In this document: positions 8,047-17,791 of the stretch, piece after piece
How positions within the stretch are numbered: the first letter of the stretch is position 1
How the letters are laid out: the number at the start of each line of letters is the position of its first letter
The notes under the pieces: model-generated
The model's database searches: none
What the model was told of the DNA's origin: nothing
Seen by the model: the letters and a program-made list of their open reading frames with translations, nothing else
Translations under genes and position numbers: made by a program
From: Methylobacterium thuringiense
GTDB lineage: Bacteria; Pseudomonadota; Alphaproteobacteria; Rhizobiales; Beijerinckiaceae
Direction of reading: 5' to 3'
Length of the DNA: 64,000 bases
NCBI RefSeq assembly: GCF_022179645.1
Contig: NZ_BPRA01000015.1
Span: 1-64,000 of the forward strand

Positions 8047-9342
8047 ATGATGAATACACCCTCAGCCGGCACGCGATGGATCCAGCTCGGGCTCGGGCTG
8101 ATCGTCATGATGACGATCTCCAGCCCCCAATATGTCTGGACGCTCTTCGTAAAGCCGTTCCAGGCGACGACGGGTTCTGGCCTGCCGGCGGTGCAGGTGA
8201 CGTTCACGCTGCTGATCGTGCTGCAGACCTTCTTCTCGCCGGCCCAGGGCTGGCTGATCGAGCGGTTCAGTGCCAAGGGCATGATCGCGCTGGGCGCGGC
8301 GTTGAGCGGCGCCGGCTGGGCGGCGGCCTCGCAGATCGATTCGCTCTATGGGCTCTACGCCACCTACGGCGTGCTCTGCGGGCTCGGCACCGGCATCGTC
8401 TATGTCGGCATCATCGGGCTGATGGTGCGCTGGTTTCCCGAGCGCCGGGGCTTTGCCGCGGGCGTGGTCGCCGCCGGCTATGGCATGGGCGCGATCGCCA
8501 CCACCTTCCCGATCTCCGACATGATCGCGGCGTCCGGCTATCGCCACGCGCTGCTGGTGTTCGGCGCGATCCTCGGCGTGGTCGGCTTCATCGCGGCGCT
8601 CGGCCTGCGCCCGCCGCAGCTCGGCGAGACCCCCGAGATCCCGGCCGACAAGGTCGCCAGCGCCGCCCGCGACGTGCCCCCGAAGACGATGCTCAAGACG
8701 CCTTTGTTCTGGCTGATGTTCGCGATGATGGCGATGATGTCGACCGGCGGCCTGATGGTGGTGGCGCAGTTCGCGGCCTTCTCGAAGGAGTTCGGCGTCG
8801 CCGACGCCCTCGTGTTCGGCTTCGCGGCGCTGCCCTTCGCGCTCACCTTCGACCGGGTCACCAACGGCCTGACCCGGCCGTTCTTCGGCTGGGTCTCCGA
8901 CAATGTCGGCCGCGAGAACACGATGGCGTTCGCCTTCGCGCTGGAGGCCTGCGCCATCGCGCTGCTGCTCGCCTTTCGCGAAAACGCCTACGCCTTCGCC
9001 TTGCTCTCGGGCGTGGTGTTCTTCGCCTGGGGCGAGATTTTTTCGTTGTTCCCGAGCACGCTCACCGACACGTTCGGGACCAAGCACGCGACCACGAATT
9101 ACGGCTTCCTCTACATGGCGCAGGGCGTGGGCTCGCTGCTCGGCGGCCCCTTCGCGGCGATGATCCACGACGCGGCCGGGAGCTGGGTGCCGGTATTCTG
9201 CATCGCCATCGGGCTCGACCTCGTCACCGCGGCCCTCGCCTGGTTCGTGCTGAAGCCGGCACGGCGGGCGTATCTCGGGGTTCCTGTGCCGGCGGTACCG
9301 GCCTTGGCCGAGCCGCTCGCGGCCAAACCCCTGGCCGCCTGA
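8047..9342 (+). CDS. OFA-family MFS transporter (oxalate/formate antiporter type), classical length
   Basis: Inner-membrane carrier of 431 residues with twelve predicted helices, the usual size for OxlT-type antiporters. Visible family features include SPAQGWLIERFSAKG and RWFPERRGFAAG in the N-half, AFDRVTNGLTRPFFG style text at the start of the C-half (LTFDRVTNGLTRPFFGWVSD) and FPSTLTDTFGTKHATTNYG. ATG at 8047 is directly preceded by GGGAGTGA. Likely exchanges oxalate or a related dicarboxylate/monocarboxylate for formate; exact substrate is inference. It is much closer to O. formigenes-type OxlT in length than the paralogue at 3021-4685. Confidence 0.88.
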   Translation: MMNTPSAGTRWIQLGLGLIVMMTISSPQYVWTLFVKPFQATTGSGLPAVQVTFTLLIVLQTFFSPAQGWLIERFSAKGMIALGAALSGAGWAAASQIDSLYGLYATYGVLCGLGTGIVYVGIIGLMVRWFPERRGFAAGVVAAGYGMGAIATTFPISDMIAASGYRHALLVFGAILGVVGFIAALGLRPPQLGETPEIPADKVASAARDVPPKTMLKTPLFWLMFAMMAMMSTGGLMVVAQFAAFSKEFGVADALVFGFAALPFALTFDRVTNGLTRPFFGWVSDNVGRENTMAFAFALEACAIALLLAFRENAYAFALLSGVVFFAWGEIFSLFPSTLTDTFGTKHATTNYGFLYMAQGVGSLLGGPFAAMIHDAAGSWVPVFCIAIGLDLVTAALAWFVLKPARRAYLGVPVPAVPALAEPLAAKPLAA

Positions 9343-9424
9343 GGATCGGCTCCGACTCGCCAATCGGGAACGGCGCGGGTACCGGGAACGCTCGACAATT
9401 CCGGCTCCCCGAAGCGCCCCGATT

Positions 9425-10657
9425 ATGACCCTCCACCAGCAGGCTGCGTCGCCCTGGCTCACCATCGTCGGCATCGGCGAGGACGGGCGTGCCGGGCTGT
9501 CGCCGGCCGCGTCCGCGGCGCTCGATGCGGCGGAGGTGGTCTGGGGCGGGCGGCGGCATCTGGCGCTGGCTGCGCCGCTTAGCGCCGAGGCGCATCTCTG
9601 GCCGAGCCCGATCTCGGACGCCTACGAAACAATCCTGGCGCGGCGCGGCCGGCCGACCTGCCTCTTGGCCACCGGCGACCCGTTCCATTACGGCATCGGC
9701 GCCGAGATCGCCCGGCTCGTGCCGCCGGCCGAGATCCGGGCCTACCCCCAGCCCTCCGCCTTCAGCCTCGCTGCCGCGCGCCTCGGCTGGCCAATCGCCG
9801 AGACCGCCTGCCTGACGCTGCACGGCCGGGCGCTCACCCGCATCGTTCCGGCCCTCCAGCCCGGCGCGCGCCTGCTGGTGCTGTCCTGGGACGGCACGAC
9901 GCCGGCAGCCGTCGCCGCGCTTCTGGTCGAGCGCGGGTTTGCGCGGTCGCGGCTCACCGTACTCGAAGCGATGGGCGGCCCGCACGAGCGTATTTTTGTG
10001 AGTGAAGCCGTCGCGTTCGCGTCCGACCGAAAAATCGAGCCGCTGAACACGCTGGCGATCGAGGTTGTGGCCGAGCCCGGCGCCCGGGTGCTGCCGTTGG
10101 CGACCGGCCTCGACGATGGATGGTTCGAGAATGACGGGCAGCTCACCAAGGCCGAGATCCGGGCAGTGACGCTCTCGGCTTTGGCGCCCTTCGCCGGGGC
10201 GTTGCTTTGGGATGTCGGGGCCGGGGCCGGCTCGATCGCCATCGAATGGTGCCTGCGCCATCCCGCCAACCGTGCGCTCGCGATCGAAGCGCGGAGCGAC
10301 CGGGCGGAGCGGATCGGACGGAACTGCGAAAACCTCGGCGTGCCGGAGCGCGTAAGCATCGTCGAGGGCCCTGCCCCGGCGGCGCTCGCCGGATTGGCGC
10401 CCCCCGATGCCGTCTTCATCGGCGGTGGCATCTCCCGGTCCGGCGTGCTCGCCGCCTGCCGCGATGCGTTGCGCTCCAGCGGCCGGCTCGTCGCCAACGC
10501 GGTGACGCTCGAAGGCGAGGCGGCGTTGCTCGCGATGTTTTCGGAGATGGGCGGCAGCCTGCGCCGGCTCTCCGTGGCGAAGGCCGCCCCCGTCGGCGGC
10601 CTCACCGGCTGGCGGCAGGCGATGCCGGTGACGCAGTGGGTCTGGACAAAGCCGTGA
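9425..10657 (+). CDS. cobL: Precorrin-6Y C5,15-methyltransferase (decarboxylating), CbiE-CbiT fusion
   Basis: Bifunctional enzyme of aerobic cobalamin synthesis that methylates precorrin-6Y at C5 and C15 and removes the C12 acetate carboxyl, giving precorrin-8. Residues about 10-200 form the tetrapyrrole methylase (CbiE) half (TIVGIGEDG, LLATGDPFHYGIG), and residues about 215-405 form the CbiT half with the SAM motif LLWDVGAGAGSIAIEW. At 410 residues it is full length. The ATG at 9425 lies about 80 nt after the transporter; no cobalamin riboswitch B12 box is seen in that gap. The stop overlaps the cobE GTG (GTGA). Confidence 0.95.
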   Translation: MTLHQQAASPWLTIVGIGEDGRAGLSPAASAALDAAEVVWGGRRHLALAAPLSAEAHLWPSPISDAYETILARRGRPTCLLATGDPFHYGIGAEIARLVPPAEIRAYPQPSAFSLAAARLGWPIAETACLTLHGRALTRIVPALQPGARLLVLSWDGTTPAAVAALLVERGFARSRLTVLEAMGGPHERIFVSEAVAFASDRKIEPLNTLAIEVVAEPGARVLPLATGLDDGWFENDGQLTKAEIRAVTLSALAPFAGALLWDVGAGAGSIAIEWCLRHPANRALAIEARSDRAERIGRNCENLGVPERVSIVEGPAPAALAGLAPPDAVFIGGGISRSGVLAACRDALRSSGRLVANAVTLEGEAALLAMFSEMGGSLRRLSVAKAAPVGGLTGWRQAMPVTQWVWTKP

Positions 10658-11055
10658 CGCCCCGGCGCGACGTGGTTGCCGGGGTCGGGTTTCGGCACGC
10701 GACGACGTCGGAGGAGATCGTCGCGCTTGTGCGGAGCGGGCTCGCAACGGCGGGCGTGCCGGCGGGCCGGCTGAACGCACTCGCCACTGCCGACGACCGG
10801 GCCGACAAGATTGCCTTTCGCGCGGCGGCAGTGGTTCTGGGCTGCGAGACGATCGGCTTGCCGCCGGAGGCTCTGCGCTCAGTCGATGACCGAGTACCGA
10901 CCCGTTCGGTCCGGATCGAGGCGGAGCGCGGCGTCGGCTCGCTTGCGGAAGCCGCCGCGCTCGTCGGTGCGGGCGAACGCGCGATGCTGATCCTGCCGAG
11001 GATCGCCAGTGTCGGCGCAACCTGCGCCCTCGCGCTGGTGTTCGATTCCGAATAG
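10654..11055 (+). CDS. cobE: Cobalamin biosynthesis protein CobE (CbiG C-terminal-like)
   Basis: A 133-residue protein homologous to the C-terminal domain of CbiG; in aerobic pathways CobE is needed for corrin ring formation but its precise chemistry is unsettled. The sequence starts [22 protein letters not shown] and contains [16 protein letters not shown] and [15 protein letters not shown], typical of the family. The GTG at 10654 overlaps the cobL stop by 4 nt, so the pair is coupled. A dispersed palindromic repeat separates it from cobM. Confidence 0.88.
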   Translation: MTPRRDVVAGVGFRHATTSEEIVALVRSGLATAGVPAGRLNALATADDRADKIAFRAAAVVLGCETIGLPPEALRSVDDRVPTRSVRIEAERGVGSLAEAAALVGAGERAMLILPRIASVGATCALALVFDSE

Positions 11056-11090
11056 AGCCCTTCGGCACTGCCGCAACCGGCACTCCCGAC

Positions 11091-11190
11091 GTCCTCATAC
11101 TGAGGTGCTGCGCAGCAGCCTCGAAGCACTCCTGACCGCTGATCCCCGGCTCACGCCTCGGGAGAGGTCGCGGGGTGCTTCGAGGCCCGC
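11091..11190. repeat. Dispersed palindromic (REP-like) element between cobE and cobM
   Basis: The text CTGAGGTGCTGCGCAGCAGC followed by CTCGAAGCAC, and a downstream inverted copy (GTGCTTCGAGGC at 11175-11186 against GCCTCGAAGCAC at 11118-11129), form a hairpin with 12-bp perfect arms. The core GCTGCGCAGC at 11107-11116 is itself palindromic. This form is well known as a dispersed repeat in Methylobacterium and Bradyrhizobium-type genomes. It sits in the only wide gap of the cob operon. Confidence 0.7.
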
Positions 11191-11278
11191 TTCGCTGGCA
11201 CATCAGCATAAGGGGCGTTGGGGGTGCCGTTTGCGGGGCGCTCACGCTCACCTGCCGTCTGCCCATGGCCAAAAAAGC

Positions 11279-12064
11279 ATGACCGTCCATTTCGTCGGAG
11301 CCGGCCCGGGCGCGGCCGATCTCGTCACCGTTCGCGGGCGCGATCTGATCGCGGCCTGCCCCGTCTGCCTGTATGCCGGCTCGCTGGTGGCGCCGGAAAT
11401 CCTGTCATGGTGCCCGGCAGGCGCGCGGATCGTCGATACGGCGCCGCTCGATCTCGATGCCATCGTGCAGGAAATCGTCGCGGCACATGAGCGCGGACAG
11501 GACGTGGTGCGGCTGCATTCCGGCGACCTCTCGGTCTGGAGCGCACTGGCCGAGCAGACCCGCCGGCTCGACCAGCTCGGCATCCCCTACACGGTGACGC
11601 CGGGCGTGCCCTCGTTCGCGGCAGCGGCGGCGCTGCTGCGGCGGGAGCTGACGGTGCCGGGGCTGACGCAATCCGTCGTGCTGACGCGGACCTCGGGCCG
11701 GGCGAGCGCGATGCCGGAGCGCGAGACGCTCGCCGCCTTCGCCGCCACCGGTGCGACGCTGGCGCTGCATCTCTCCATCCACGTGATCGACACCCTGGTG
11801 CCCGAGCTGATCCCGTTCTACGGGGCGGACTGCCCCGCCGCCGTGGTGTTCCGCGCGACCTGGCCCGACGAGCAGGTGCTGACGGGCACGCTGGCGACGG
11901 TCGCCGCAGCTGTCGCGGCGGCCAGGCTGGAGCGCACGGCGCTGATCCTCGTCGGCCCGGCGCTCGATCCCGAAAACTTCGCGGAATCCGCGCTGTACTC
12001 CACCGGCTACGATCGACGCTTCCGGCCGGGCTTCGGTGACGGCGCCAAGGGAGACGAGGCATGA
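11279..12064 (+). CDS. cobM: Precorrin-4 C11-methyltransferase
   Basis: SAM-dependent tetrapyrrole methylase that converts precorrin-4 to precorrin-5. The 261-residue product has the family landmarks [20 protein letters not shown] at the N-terminus, [24 protein letters not shown] and [14 protein letters not shown], so it is full length. The ATG at 11279 begins exactly at the family start. Its stop overlaps the cobB start (ATGA). Confidence 0.95.
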   Translation: MTVHFVGAGPGAADLVTVRGRDLIAACPVCLYAGSLVAPEILSWCPAGARIVDTAPLDLDAIVQEIVAAHERGQDVVRLHSGDLSVWSALAEQTRRLDQLGIPYTVTPGVPSFAAAAALLRRELTVPGLTQSVVLTRTSGRASAMPERETLAAFAATGATLALHLSIHVIDTLVPELIPFYGADCPAAVVFRATWPDEQVLTGTLATVAAAVAAARLERTALILVGPALDPENFAESALYSTGYDRRFRPGFGDGAKGDEA

Positions 12065-13380
12065 GCGCACGCGGTCTCGTCATCGCCGCACCCCGGTCGA
12101 GCTCGGGCAAGACCACGGTGACCCTGGCACTGTTGACGGCCCTGCGCCGGCGCGGCGTCGCGGTGCGTGGGGCGAAATGCGGTCCCGATTACATCGATCC
12201 GGCCTTCCACGAGGCCGCGACGGGTTTTCCGAGCATCAACCTCGACAGCTTCGCCATGTCGGACGGCCTGCTCGCCACGGCGGCCGCGCTCGCCGGCCGC
12301 GATGCCGATCTCGTCGTCGCCGAGGGCTCCATGGGCTTGCATGACGGCATCGTCGCGGGCGAAGGCCGGACCGGCGCGAATGCCGACATCGCGGCGCGGT
12401 TCGGCTGGCCGGTGCTGCTGGTACTCGACGTCTCCGGCGCGGCGCAATCGGCGGCGGCGGTGGCGCTCGGCTGTGCGATGTACGATCCGCGCATCCGCAT
12501 CGCCGGCGTGGTGCTCAACAAGGTCGCGAGCCCGCGCCACCGGCGGCTGGTCGAGGCCGGGCTGACGCGCATCGGCATTCCCGTGCTCGGCGCGCTGATG
12601 CGCGATGCCGGCTTGGTGCTGCCGGAGCGCCATCTCGGCCTCGTCCAGGCCGGCGAGACTGCCGACCTGCTGGCCCGCCTCGAACGTCTGGCCGATCTCG
12701 GGGAGACTTCGCTCGATCTCGACGCGATCGTGGCAGCGGCGGGCGGGAGCGTTCCCGAGGCGGCGGGTGCCCTGCCCTCGCCGCCCGGACAGCGGGTCGC
12801 CGTGGCGCGCGATGCCGCGTTCTCGTTCCTTTACCCGCACCTGATCGCGGGCTGGCGGGCAGCGGGGGCCGAGATCGTGCCGTTCTCGCCACTGGCCGAC
12901 GAAGCGCCGATGCCGGATTGCGATGCCTGCTGGCTACCCGGCGGCTATCCCGAACTCCATGCCGGCCGGATCGCCGCGGCTACGCGCTTCCTCGACGGCC
13001 TCCGCACATTCGGCGAGCAAAAGCCCGTCCACGGCGAGTGCGGCGGCTACATGGTGCTCGGCGAGAGCCTGGAGGATGCGGACGGCACGGTGCACGCCAT
13101 GGCCGGCCTGCTGCCGGTGGCGACCTCGTACAAAGCGCGCAAGCTCCATCTCGGCTATCGCATCGCGACGCTGCTCGGCAACGGCATGCTTGGCCGCGCG
13201 GGTGCACGGCTCGTCGGCCACGAGTTCCACTACGCAGCGGAGCTGACGCAGCCGCCCGTCGCCGAGAACGCGCTCGCGCGCGTCACCGATGCGGAAGGTG
13301 TCGCCATCGGCCTCGCCGGCCACCGACGCGGGCGCGTCAGCGGAAGCTTCTTCCACCTGATCGCGGGCGAGACGCTCTGA
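12061..13380 (+). CDS. cobB: Cobyrinate a,c-diamide synthase
   Basis: Glutamine-dependent amidase that amidates the a and c side chains of hydrogenobyrinic/cobyrinic acid. The 439-residue product starts with a nucleotide-binding dethiobiotin-synthetase-like domain ([14 protein letters not shown]) and ends in a class-I glutamine amidotransferase domain with catalytic Cys in [11 protein letters not shown] and a later GHEFHYA His. The 4-nt overlap with cobM indicates coupling. The remaining cob genes are not in the window. Confidence 0.95.
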   Translation: MSARGLVIAAPRSSSGKTTVTLALLTALRRRGVAVRGAKCGPDYIDPAFHEAATGFPSINLDSFAMSDGLLATAAALAGRDADLVVAEGSMGLHDGIVAGEGRTGANADIAARFGWPVLLVLDVSGAAQSAAAVALGCAMYDPRIRIAGVVLNKVASPRHRRLVEAGLTRIGIPVLGALMRDAGLVLPERHLGLVQAGETADLLARLERLADLGETSLDLDAIVAAAGGSVPEAAGALPSPPGQRVAVARDAAFSFLYPHLIAGWRAAGAEIVPFSPLADEAPMPDCDACWLPGGYPELHAGRIAAATRFLDGLRTFGEQKPVHGECGGYMVLGESLEDADGTVHAMAGLLPVATSYKARKLHLGYRIATLLGNGMLGRAGARLVGHEFHYAAELTQPPVAENALARVTDAEGVAIGLAGHRRGRVSGSFFHLIAGETL

Positions 13381-13402
13381 ACGTCCCGTCCGAATCGGCG
13401 GC

Positions 13403-13822
13403 TCAAGCCTCGGCGGGGACGGGCGATCCGGCCGTCTTCCTGTCCATGCGCGCGGCGGTGCGCACGATGGCGAGAAGGTCGCGGCGCAGGTCGTCGTCCT
13501 CGATCGAGGCGTAGGCGCGCAGCACTTCGATCGCGCCCTGGGCCGAGAGGAAGCCGAACACGTCGGGCGACTTGCCCTCGGCGCTGTCCCTGGCCTCGTC
13601 ACCCGCGAAGAAGGCGGCGACCGGAACTTCGAGGAGGCGGGCGATCTCGCTGAGCCGGCCGGCGCCCACGCGGTTCTGGCCCTTCTCGTATTTCTGGACC
13701 TGCTGGAAGGTCACGCCGACGGCGGTGCCGAGGGCGGTCTGGCTCAGGCCGCGCGCCTTTCGCAACGCCGTGATCCGCAGGCCGACGAGCCGGTCGACGT
13801 CGGTAGTTTGTTTAGGCATCAT
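13403..13822 (-). CDS. XRE-family HTH transcriptional regulator
   Basis: A 139-residue DNA-binding protein with a Cro/C1-type helix-turn-helix at about residues 10-68: RITALRKARGLSQTALGTAV followed by TFQQVQKYEKGQNRVGAGRL. The C-terminus (SAQGAIEVLRAYASIEDDDL) is a short helical tail typical of small alphaproteobacterial XRE regulators. The start MMPKQTTDV at 13822 is chosen because it directly precedes the HTH; an upstream extension is low complexity. It converges on cobB. Targets unknown. Confidence 0.85.
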   Translation of the reverse strand: MMPKQTTDVDRLVGLRITALRKARGLSQTALGTAVGVTFQQVQKYEKGQNRVGAGRLSEIARLLEVPVAAFFAGDEARDSAEGKSPDVFGFLSAQGAIEVLRAYASIEDDDLRRDLLAIVRTAARMDRKTAGSPVPAEA

Positions 13823-14245
13823 CGTGCACCGGTCCTGCCACTCCGTCACGCACCATCCCGAGGACCACCGGGCAGGCACGTGATCGCGCCATCGGCGCTG
13901 TTCCACGGTCGTGCTTCGACGACCGTTTCCGTCTATGCCGCGAATCGGAGATGTCCGTTGCCGAAACCTCCCAACCCTTGTTCGGCTCGGCGCGGAAACC
14001 AGCGTCAGGCGATTCGGAAGAGGCGCCCGACGCGATCGATTGTCGCGCCCCTAGCTTCACCATAACTCATAGGTTAATTGCAACCCTCGAATAATGTGCA
14101 GCGGCACGTACCTCTCGGTAGTTGCCCCTTGATTTTTACTCGGCCGCAGAGTTCGCGCGAGTTTTCGAGAGTGCTTCCGCCACGTGGTATGACTACGCAG
14201 GCACGCGTGGCAGCGGATCAAACAGACTGAACCTAGGGAAAACGC
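13823..14245. other. Intergenic region (423 nt) between XRE regulator and IsdG-like gene
   Basis: No convincing gene. The stretch around 14060-14130 is relatively AT-rich (ACCATAACTCATAGGTTAATTG) and should hold the divergent promoters. No Irr, Fur or other named box was found by eye. A short open frame antisense to 13812-14063 was rejected. Confidence 0.5.
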
Positions 14246-14590
14246 ATGTTCATCGCTATGAATCGCTTCAAGGTCGTCAAGGAAGCCAGGGAGGACTTCG
14301 AACAGGTCTGGCTCGGCCGCGACAGTCATCTCGGCGAGATGGACGGTTTCGTCGAATTCCACCTGTTGCGCGGGCCGGAGGCGGAGGATCACGTCCTCTA
14401 CGCCTCGCACACGGTCTGGCGCTCCAAGGCCGACTTCGAGGCCTGGACGCGGTCCGAGCAGTTTCGCAAGGCGCATGGCCGCGTGCCGAGCACCAAGCCG
14501 CTCTATCTCGGCCACCCGCAATTCGAGGGGTTCGAGGCGATCACGGGCTCGGCCTCGCGCAGCGCGGCCAAGTCCGACGCCGCCGAGTAG
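14246..14590 (+). CDS. Antibiotic-biosynthesis-monooxygenase-fold protein, IsdG-like haem monooxygenase candidate
   Basis: A 114-residue ferredoxin-like ABM-domain protein. The three residues used by IsdG/IsdI-type haem-degrading monooxygenases are present at matching positions: Asn6 (AMNRF), Trp67 (FEAWTRS) and His77 (FRKAHG). It may therefore cleave haem to release iron in the cytoplasm. The ATG at 14246 follows AGGGA at normal spacing; MNRF could also serve as a start. It stands alone between an XRE regulator and a convergent MFS gene, with no haem uptake gene nearby, so the role remains inferred. Confidence 0.75.
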   Translation: MFIAMNRFKVVKEAREDFEQVWLGRDSHLGEMDGFVEFHLLRGPEAEDHVLYASHTVWRSKADFEAWTRSEQFRKAHGRVPSTKPLYLGHPQFEGFEAITGSASRSAAKSDAAE

Positions 14591-14611
14591 GGGGTGCCGT
14601 GCCGGGTGGGC

Positions 14612-15856
14612 TTAGCCCGCCCGGTTCCGCGGCAGGAAGGCCGCGAACAGGCCGATCAGGGGCAGGTAGGCGCAGAGCGCGTAGACATGCTCGATGCTGG
14701 TATGGTCGGCGAGTTCGCCGAGAACCGCCGCCCCGATGCCGCCCATGCCGAAGGCGAAGCCGAAGAATAGTCCGCCGACGAGCCCGATCCGGCCGGGCAG
14801 CAATTCCTGCGCGTAGACCAGGATCGCCGGCATCGCCGAGGCGAGGATCAGTCCGATCGGGACCGTCAACGCCACCGTCCAGAACAGGTTGGCGTAAGGC
14901 AGCGCCAGGGTGAAGGGCAGCACGCCGAGGATCGAGCCCCAGATCACCGGCTTGCGCCCGAAACGGTCGCCGATCGGCCCGCCGAGGATGGTACCGGCCG
15001 CCACCGAGCCGAGGAAGACGAACAGGTAGACCTGCGACTGCGCGATTCCGACCCCGAAGCGGTGGATCAAATAGAACGTGTAGTAGGACGAGAAGCTCGC
15101 CATGTAGAAGTATTTGGAGAAGATCAGCGCCAGCAGGATCGCGATCGTTGCGACGATCCGGGTGCGGCTCAGACCTCCGCCGGAGACCGACGGCGTCTTG
15201 CGGGGCGTGCGCGGCGCCGCGCGCAGGCGCTCCGCGTACCAGCGCCCGACGATCGTCAGCACCACCATCCCCGCCAATGCGGCGAGCGAGAACCACGCGA
15301 CGCTGCCCTGGCCGTTCGGGACGACGATGAAGGCGGCGAGCAGCGGCCCGAGCGCCGTCCCGGTGTTGCCGCCGACCTGGAAGACGGATTGCGCGAGGCC
15401 GTAGCGCCCGCCCGATGCCATCCGCGCGACCCGGCTCGCCTCGGGGTGGAAGATCGCGGAGCCGAGGCCCACCAGCCCGGCCGCGGCGAGCAGCACGCCG
15501 TAGACCGGCGCCAGCGAGAGCAGCACCAGCCCCGCCAGCGACACGGTCATGCCGGCGGCGAGTGAAAACGGCAGCGCCCGCCTGTCGGTATAGAGGCCCA
15601 CCACGGGCTGCAGCACCGAGGCCGTGACCTGGAACACCATCTGGATCAGGCCGATCTGCCCGAAATCGAGGGCGAAGCTCACCTTCAGCAGCGGGTAGAT
15701 CGCCGGCAGGAGCGATTGGATGGTGTCGTTGAGAAGGTGCGAGAGCGAGAGGCCGAACAGGATCGCATAGGTCGGCGCAGCAGCGGGTGGGAACTGGGCC
15801 GGACCGCCGCCGGCCTTGACCTGAAGCGGCATGGTCGGGTCCGTCTCTCTCGCCAT
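14612..15856 (-). CDS. MFS efflux transporter, fosmidomycin-resistance (Fsr)-like
   Basis: Inner-membrane major facilitator of 414 residues with twelve predicted helices. The N-terminus carries the Fsr-family hallmark SLSHLLNDTIQSLLPAIYP, followed by VVGLYTDRR (motif A-like) and GSAIFHPEASRVARMAS. Family members export fosmidomycin and other small drugs. An in-frame ATG at 15832 (MPLQVKAGG) is an equally possible start. It converges on the IsdG-like gene and is divergent from the glycosyltransferase across a 426-nt gap. Confidence 0.82.
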   Translation of the reverse strand: MARETDPTMPLQVKAGGGPAQFPPAAAPTYAILFGLSLSHLLNDTIQSLLPAIYPLLKVSFALDFGQIGLIQMVFQVTASVLQPVVGLYTDRRALPFSLAAGMTVSLAGLVLLSLAPVYGVLLAAAGLVGLGSAIFHPEASRVARMASGGRYGLAQSVFQVGGNTGTALGPLLAAFIVVPNGQGSVAWFSLAALAGMVVLTIVGRWYAERLRAAPRTPRKTPSVSGGGLSRTRIVATIAILLALIFSKYFYMASFSSYYTFYLIHRFGVGIAQSQVYLFVFLGSVAAGTILGGPIGDRFGRKPVIWGSILGVLPFTLALPYANLFWTVALTVPIGLILASAMPAILVYAQELLPGRIGLVGGLFFGFAFGMGGIGAAVLGELADHTSIEHVYALCAYLPLIGLFAAFLPRNRAG

Positions 15857-16282
15857 CGGGTTTCGGGGACGTCGCTCTCCCCGGTCCGGCCGTCAAGAGC
15901 AGAGCGGATGCGCCGACATCCCTCGATACGATTGCGCGAATATCACCCAATCCCGACCGCGCGGGTACAAATCTACGTATTTTTCGGCTGTGTGCATGCG
16001 CAGTCGGCTCTCGCCGTGCAGCACCATCCTAGGTTAACCATGAATACAATCTTTCGACCGGAAATTGCCGGCCGGGATCGCGCGTCACGCCGCCTCGAAT
16101 ACGGCGGACGGCGTCGTGTTGCGTGCGTAACGGGGCCCGGCCGCGGATAAGCGCCTCGCTCGAAACGATCGGCCCCGTAAGGGCTCGGAGATTGCTCTGA
16201 ACCGGTCAAATCCCTTCGGACGAGGCTTCGATGTCTCGTTCCGGGACACTTTCCGGGTTCACCGCGAAACAGCGCGAGCGAC
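15857..16282. other. Intergenic region (426 nt) between divergent Fsr-like and glycosyltransferase genes
   Basis: No gene supported. An AT-richer stretch around 15960-16060 (CAAATCTACGTATTTTTCGG and GGTTAACCATGAATACAATC) is the most likely promoter zone. Nothing recognisable as a riboswitch or named operator. Confidence 0.45.
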
Positions 16283-17788
16283 ATGTATCAGGACCGCGTC
16301 ACCGGACCCTTCCGTCTCCTGCCCAAGGCCGGCGAGCGCCGCCGCGCCGTCTGGACCGCTCTCCTGCCACGTCGCGGACGGGCGGCGTTCCGCTTCTCGA
16401 TCTCGGCCTCCCTGGCGCTGGCGGACCTCCTGGCGATCACCCTCGTCGGCCTCGGCATCGAGGTCGCGTATTTCTACGGCTTCACCGGCGAGTTCCTGCC
16501 GCTTCGGTCGAGTCTGAGCCTGCAGCTGTCCGGCCTGATCGGCGCGACGGTGCTTCTGACCAACCTCGTGCGCGAGGAATACAGCATCGAGAACTACCTC
16601 GCGCAGAGGAAGCACCTGAAGCGCACGGCGACGCTGTGGCTGATGGCCTGGGCCGTCGCCCTGCTGATCGGCTTCGCCACCAAGACCACCAACGACTTCT
16701 CCCGCGTGGTGGCGCTGGTGTTCTTCCTCGCCGGCCTGCCGACCGTGCTCGCGGTGCGCGGCACCATGGTCTGGCTCGTCCGCAACGCCGTCACCCCGAC
16801 CTCGGCCTCGGTGAGCCGCATCCACCTCGTCGGCTACGAGGAGGACATCACCCGCTTCTACGAGAACAACGACGCCGACGCGCTCGGCCTGCGCGTCATC
16901 GGTACGAGCTACCTGCGCCGTTCGGAGCGGGAGGCGGATGCCGGCAGCCGGCAGGCGCTGCTCGCCGAGGATCTCGATCTCGCCGTCTCCGTGGTGCGCT
17001 TCCTGCGGCCCGACGACATCTTCGTGCTGGTGCCGTGGGCCGAGACGGCCGATGTCGAGCGCTGCATCGACGCCTTCCTGCGCGTGCCGGCCGCCCTGCA
17101 CCTGCGCCCCGGCGCCATGCTCGACCGCTTCCCCGACCTACAGGTCGCCCGCGTGGGCCGCCTCAACGGCCTCAACATCGGCCGCCGCCCGCTGACGCTG
17201 GCCGAAGTGCTGATCAAGCGCTGCCTCGACGTGACGCTGGCGCTCGTCGCCCTCGTCCTGCTCGCGCCGCTCTTCGCCGCGGTGGCCGTGCTGATCAAGA
17301 TGGACAGCCCCGGCCCGGTCTTCTTCCGGCAGCGCCGCTACGGCTTCAACCAGCAGGCCTTCGGCGTCTTCAAGTTCCGCAGCATGAAGACCGAGAAGAA
17401 CGCCGTGTTCCGCCAGGCGAGCCGCGTCGACAGCCGCATCACCCGCGTCGGCGCCGTGCTGCGCCGGACGAACATCGACGAGTTGCCGCAACTGCTCAAC
17501 GTGATCACCGGCGAGATGTCCCTCGTCGGCCCGCGTCCGCATGCGCTCGCCCACGACCGCAGCTTCGAACGCCGCATCGCCCTCTATGCCCGCCGCCACA
17601 ACGTGAAGCCCGGCATCACCGGCTGGGCCCAGGTCAACGGCTTCCGCGGCGAGACCCTGACCGATGCCGACATGGAAAAGCGCGTCCAGGCCGACCTTCA
17701 TTACATCGACAACTGGTCGATCTGGCTCGATCTCAAGATCATGGTCCAGACCGTGATTTCGCCCCGCGCCTACAAGAACGCCTTCTGA
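16283..17788 (+). CDS. Polyprenyl glycosylphosphotransferase (WcaJ/ExoY-type) for exopolysaccharide
   Basis: Integral membrane enzyme that transfers a sugar-1-phosphate to undecaprenyl phosphate, starting exopolysaccharide repeat-unit assembly. The 501-residue product has four N-terminal helices (about 30-160), a CoA-binding-like central domain, then the bacterial sugar-transferase domain from about residue 310 ([54 protein letters not shown]). It stands alone, without a polysaccharide cluster. A strong hairpin follows its stop. Confidence 0.88.
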   Translation: MYQDRVTGPFRLLPKAGERRRAVWTALLPRRGRAAFRFSISASLALADLLAITLVGLGIEVAYFYGFTGEFLPLRSSLSLQLSGLIGATVLLTNLVREEYSIENYLAQRKHLKRTATLWLMAWAVALLIGFATKTTNDFSRVVALVFFLAGLPTVLAVRGTMVWLVRNAVTPTSASVSRIHLVGYEEDITRFYENNDADALGLRVIGTSYLRRSEREADAGSRQALLAEDLDLAVSVVRFLRPDDIFVLVPWAETADVERCIDAFLRVPAALHLRPGAMLDRFPDLQVARVGRLNGLNIGRRPLTLAEVLIKRCLDVTLALVALVLLAPLFAAVAVLIKMDSPGPVFFRQRRYGFNQQAFGVFKFRSMKTEKNAVFRQASRVDSRITRVGAVLRRTNIDELPQLLNVITGEMSLVGPRPHALAHDRSFERRIALYARRHNVKPGITGWAQVNGFRGETLTDADMEKRVQADLHYIDNWSIWLDLKIMVQTVISPRAYKNAF

Positions 17789-17791
17789 TCC

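Noticed and set aside
9343-9424. Possible cobalamin riboswitch before cobL
   Set aside because: The gap is only about 80 nt and no B12 box (GCCACTG-like) is present.
8062-9474. 470-aa open frame on the minus strand
   Set aside because: Antisense shadow of the OFA transporter at 8047-9342; Arg/His-rich with no motif.
13812-14063. 83-aa minus-strand frame before the XRE regulator
   Set aside because: Low complexity, overlaps the XRE start codon, no ribosome-binding site or family.
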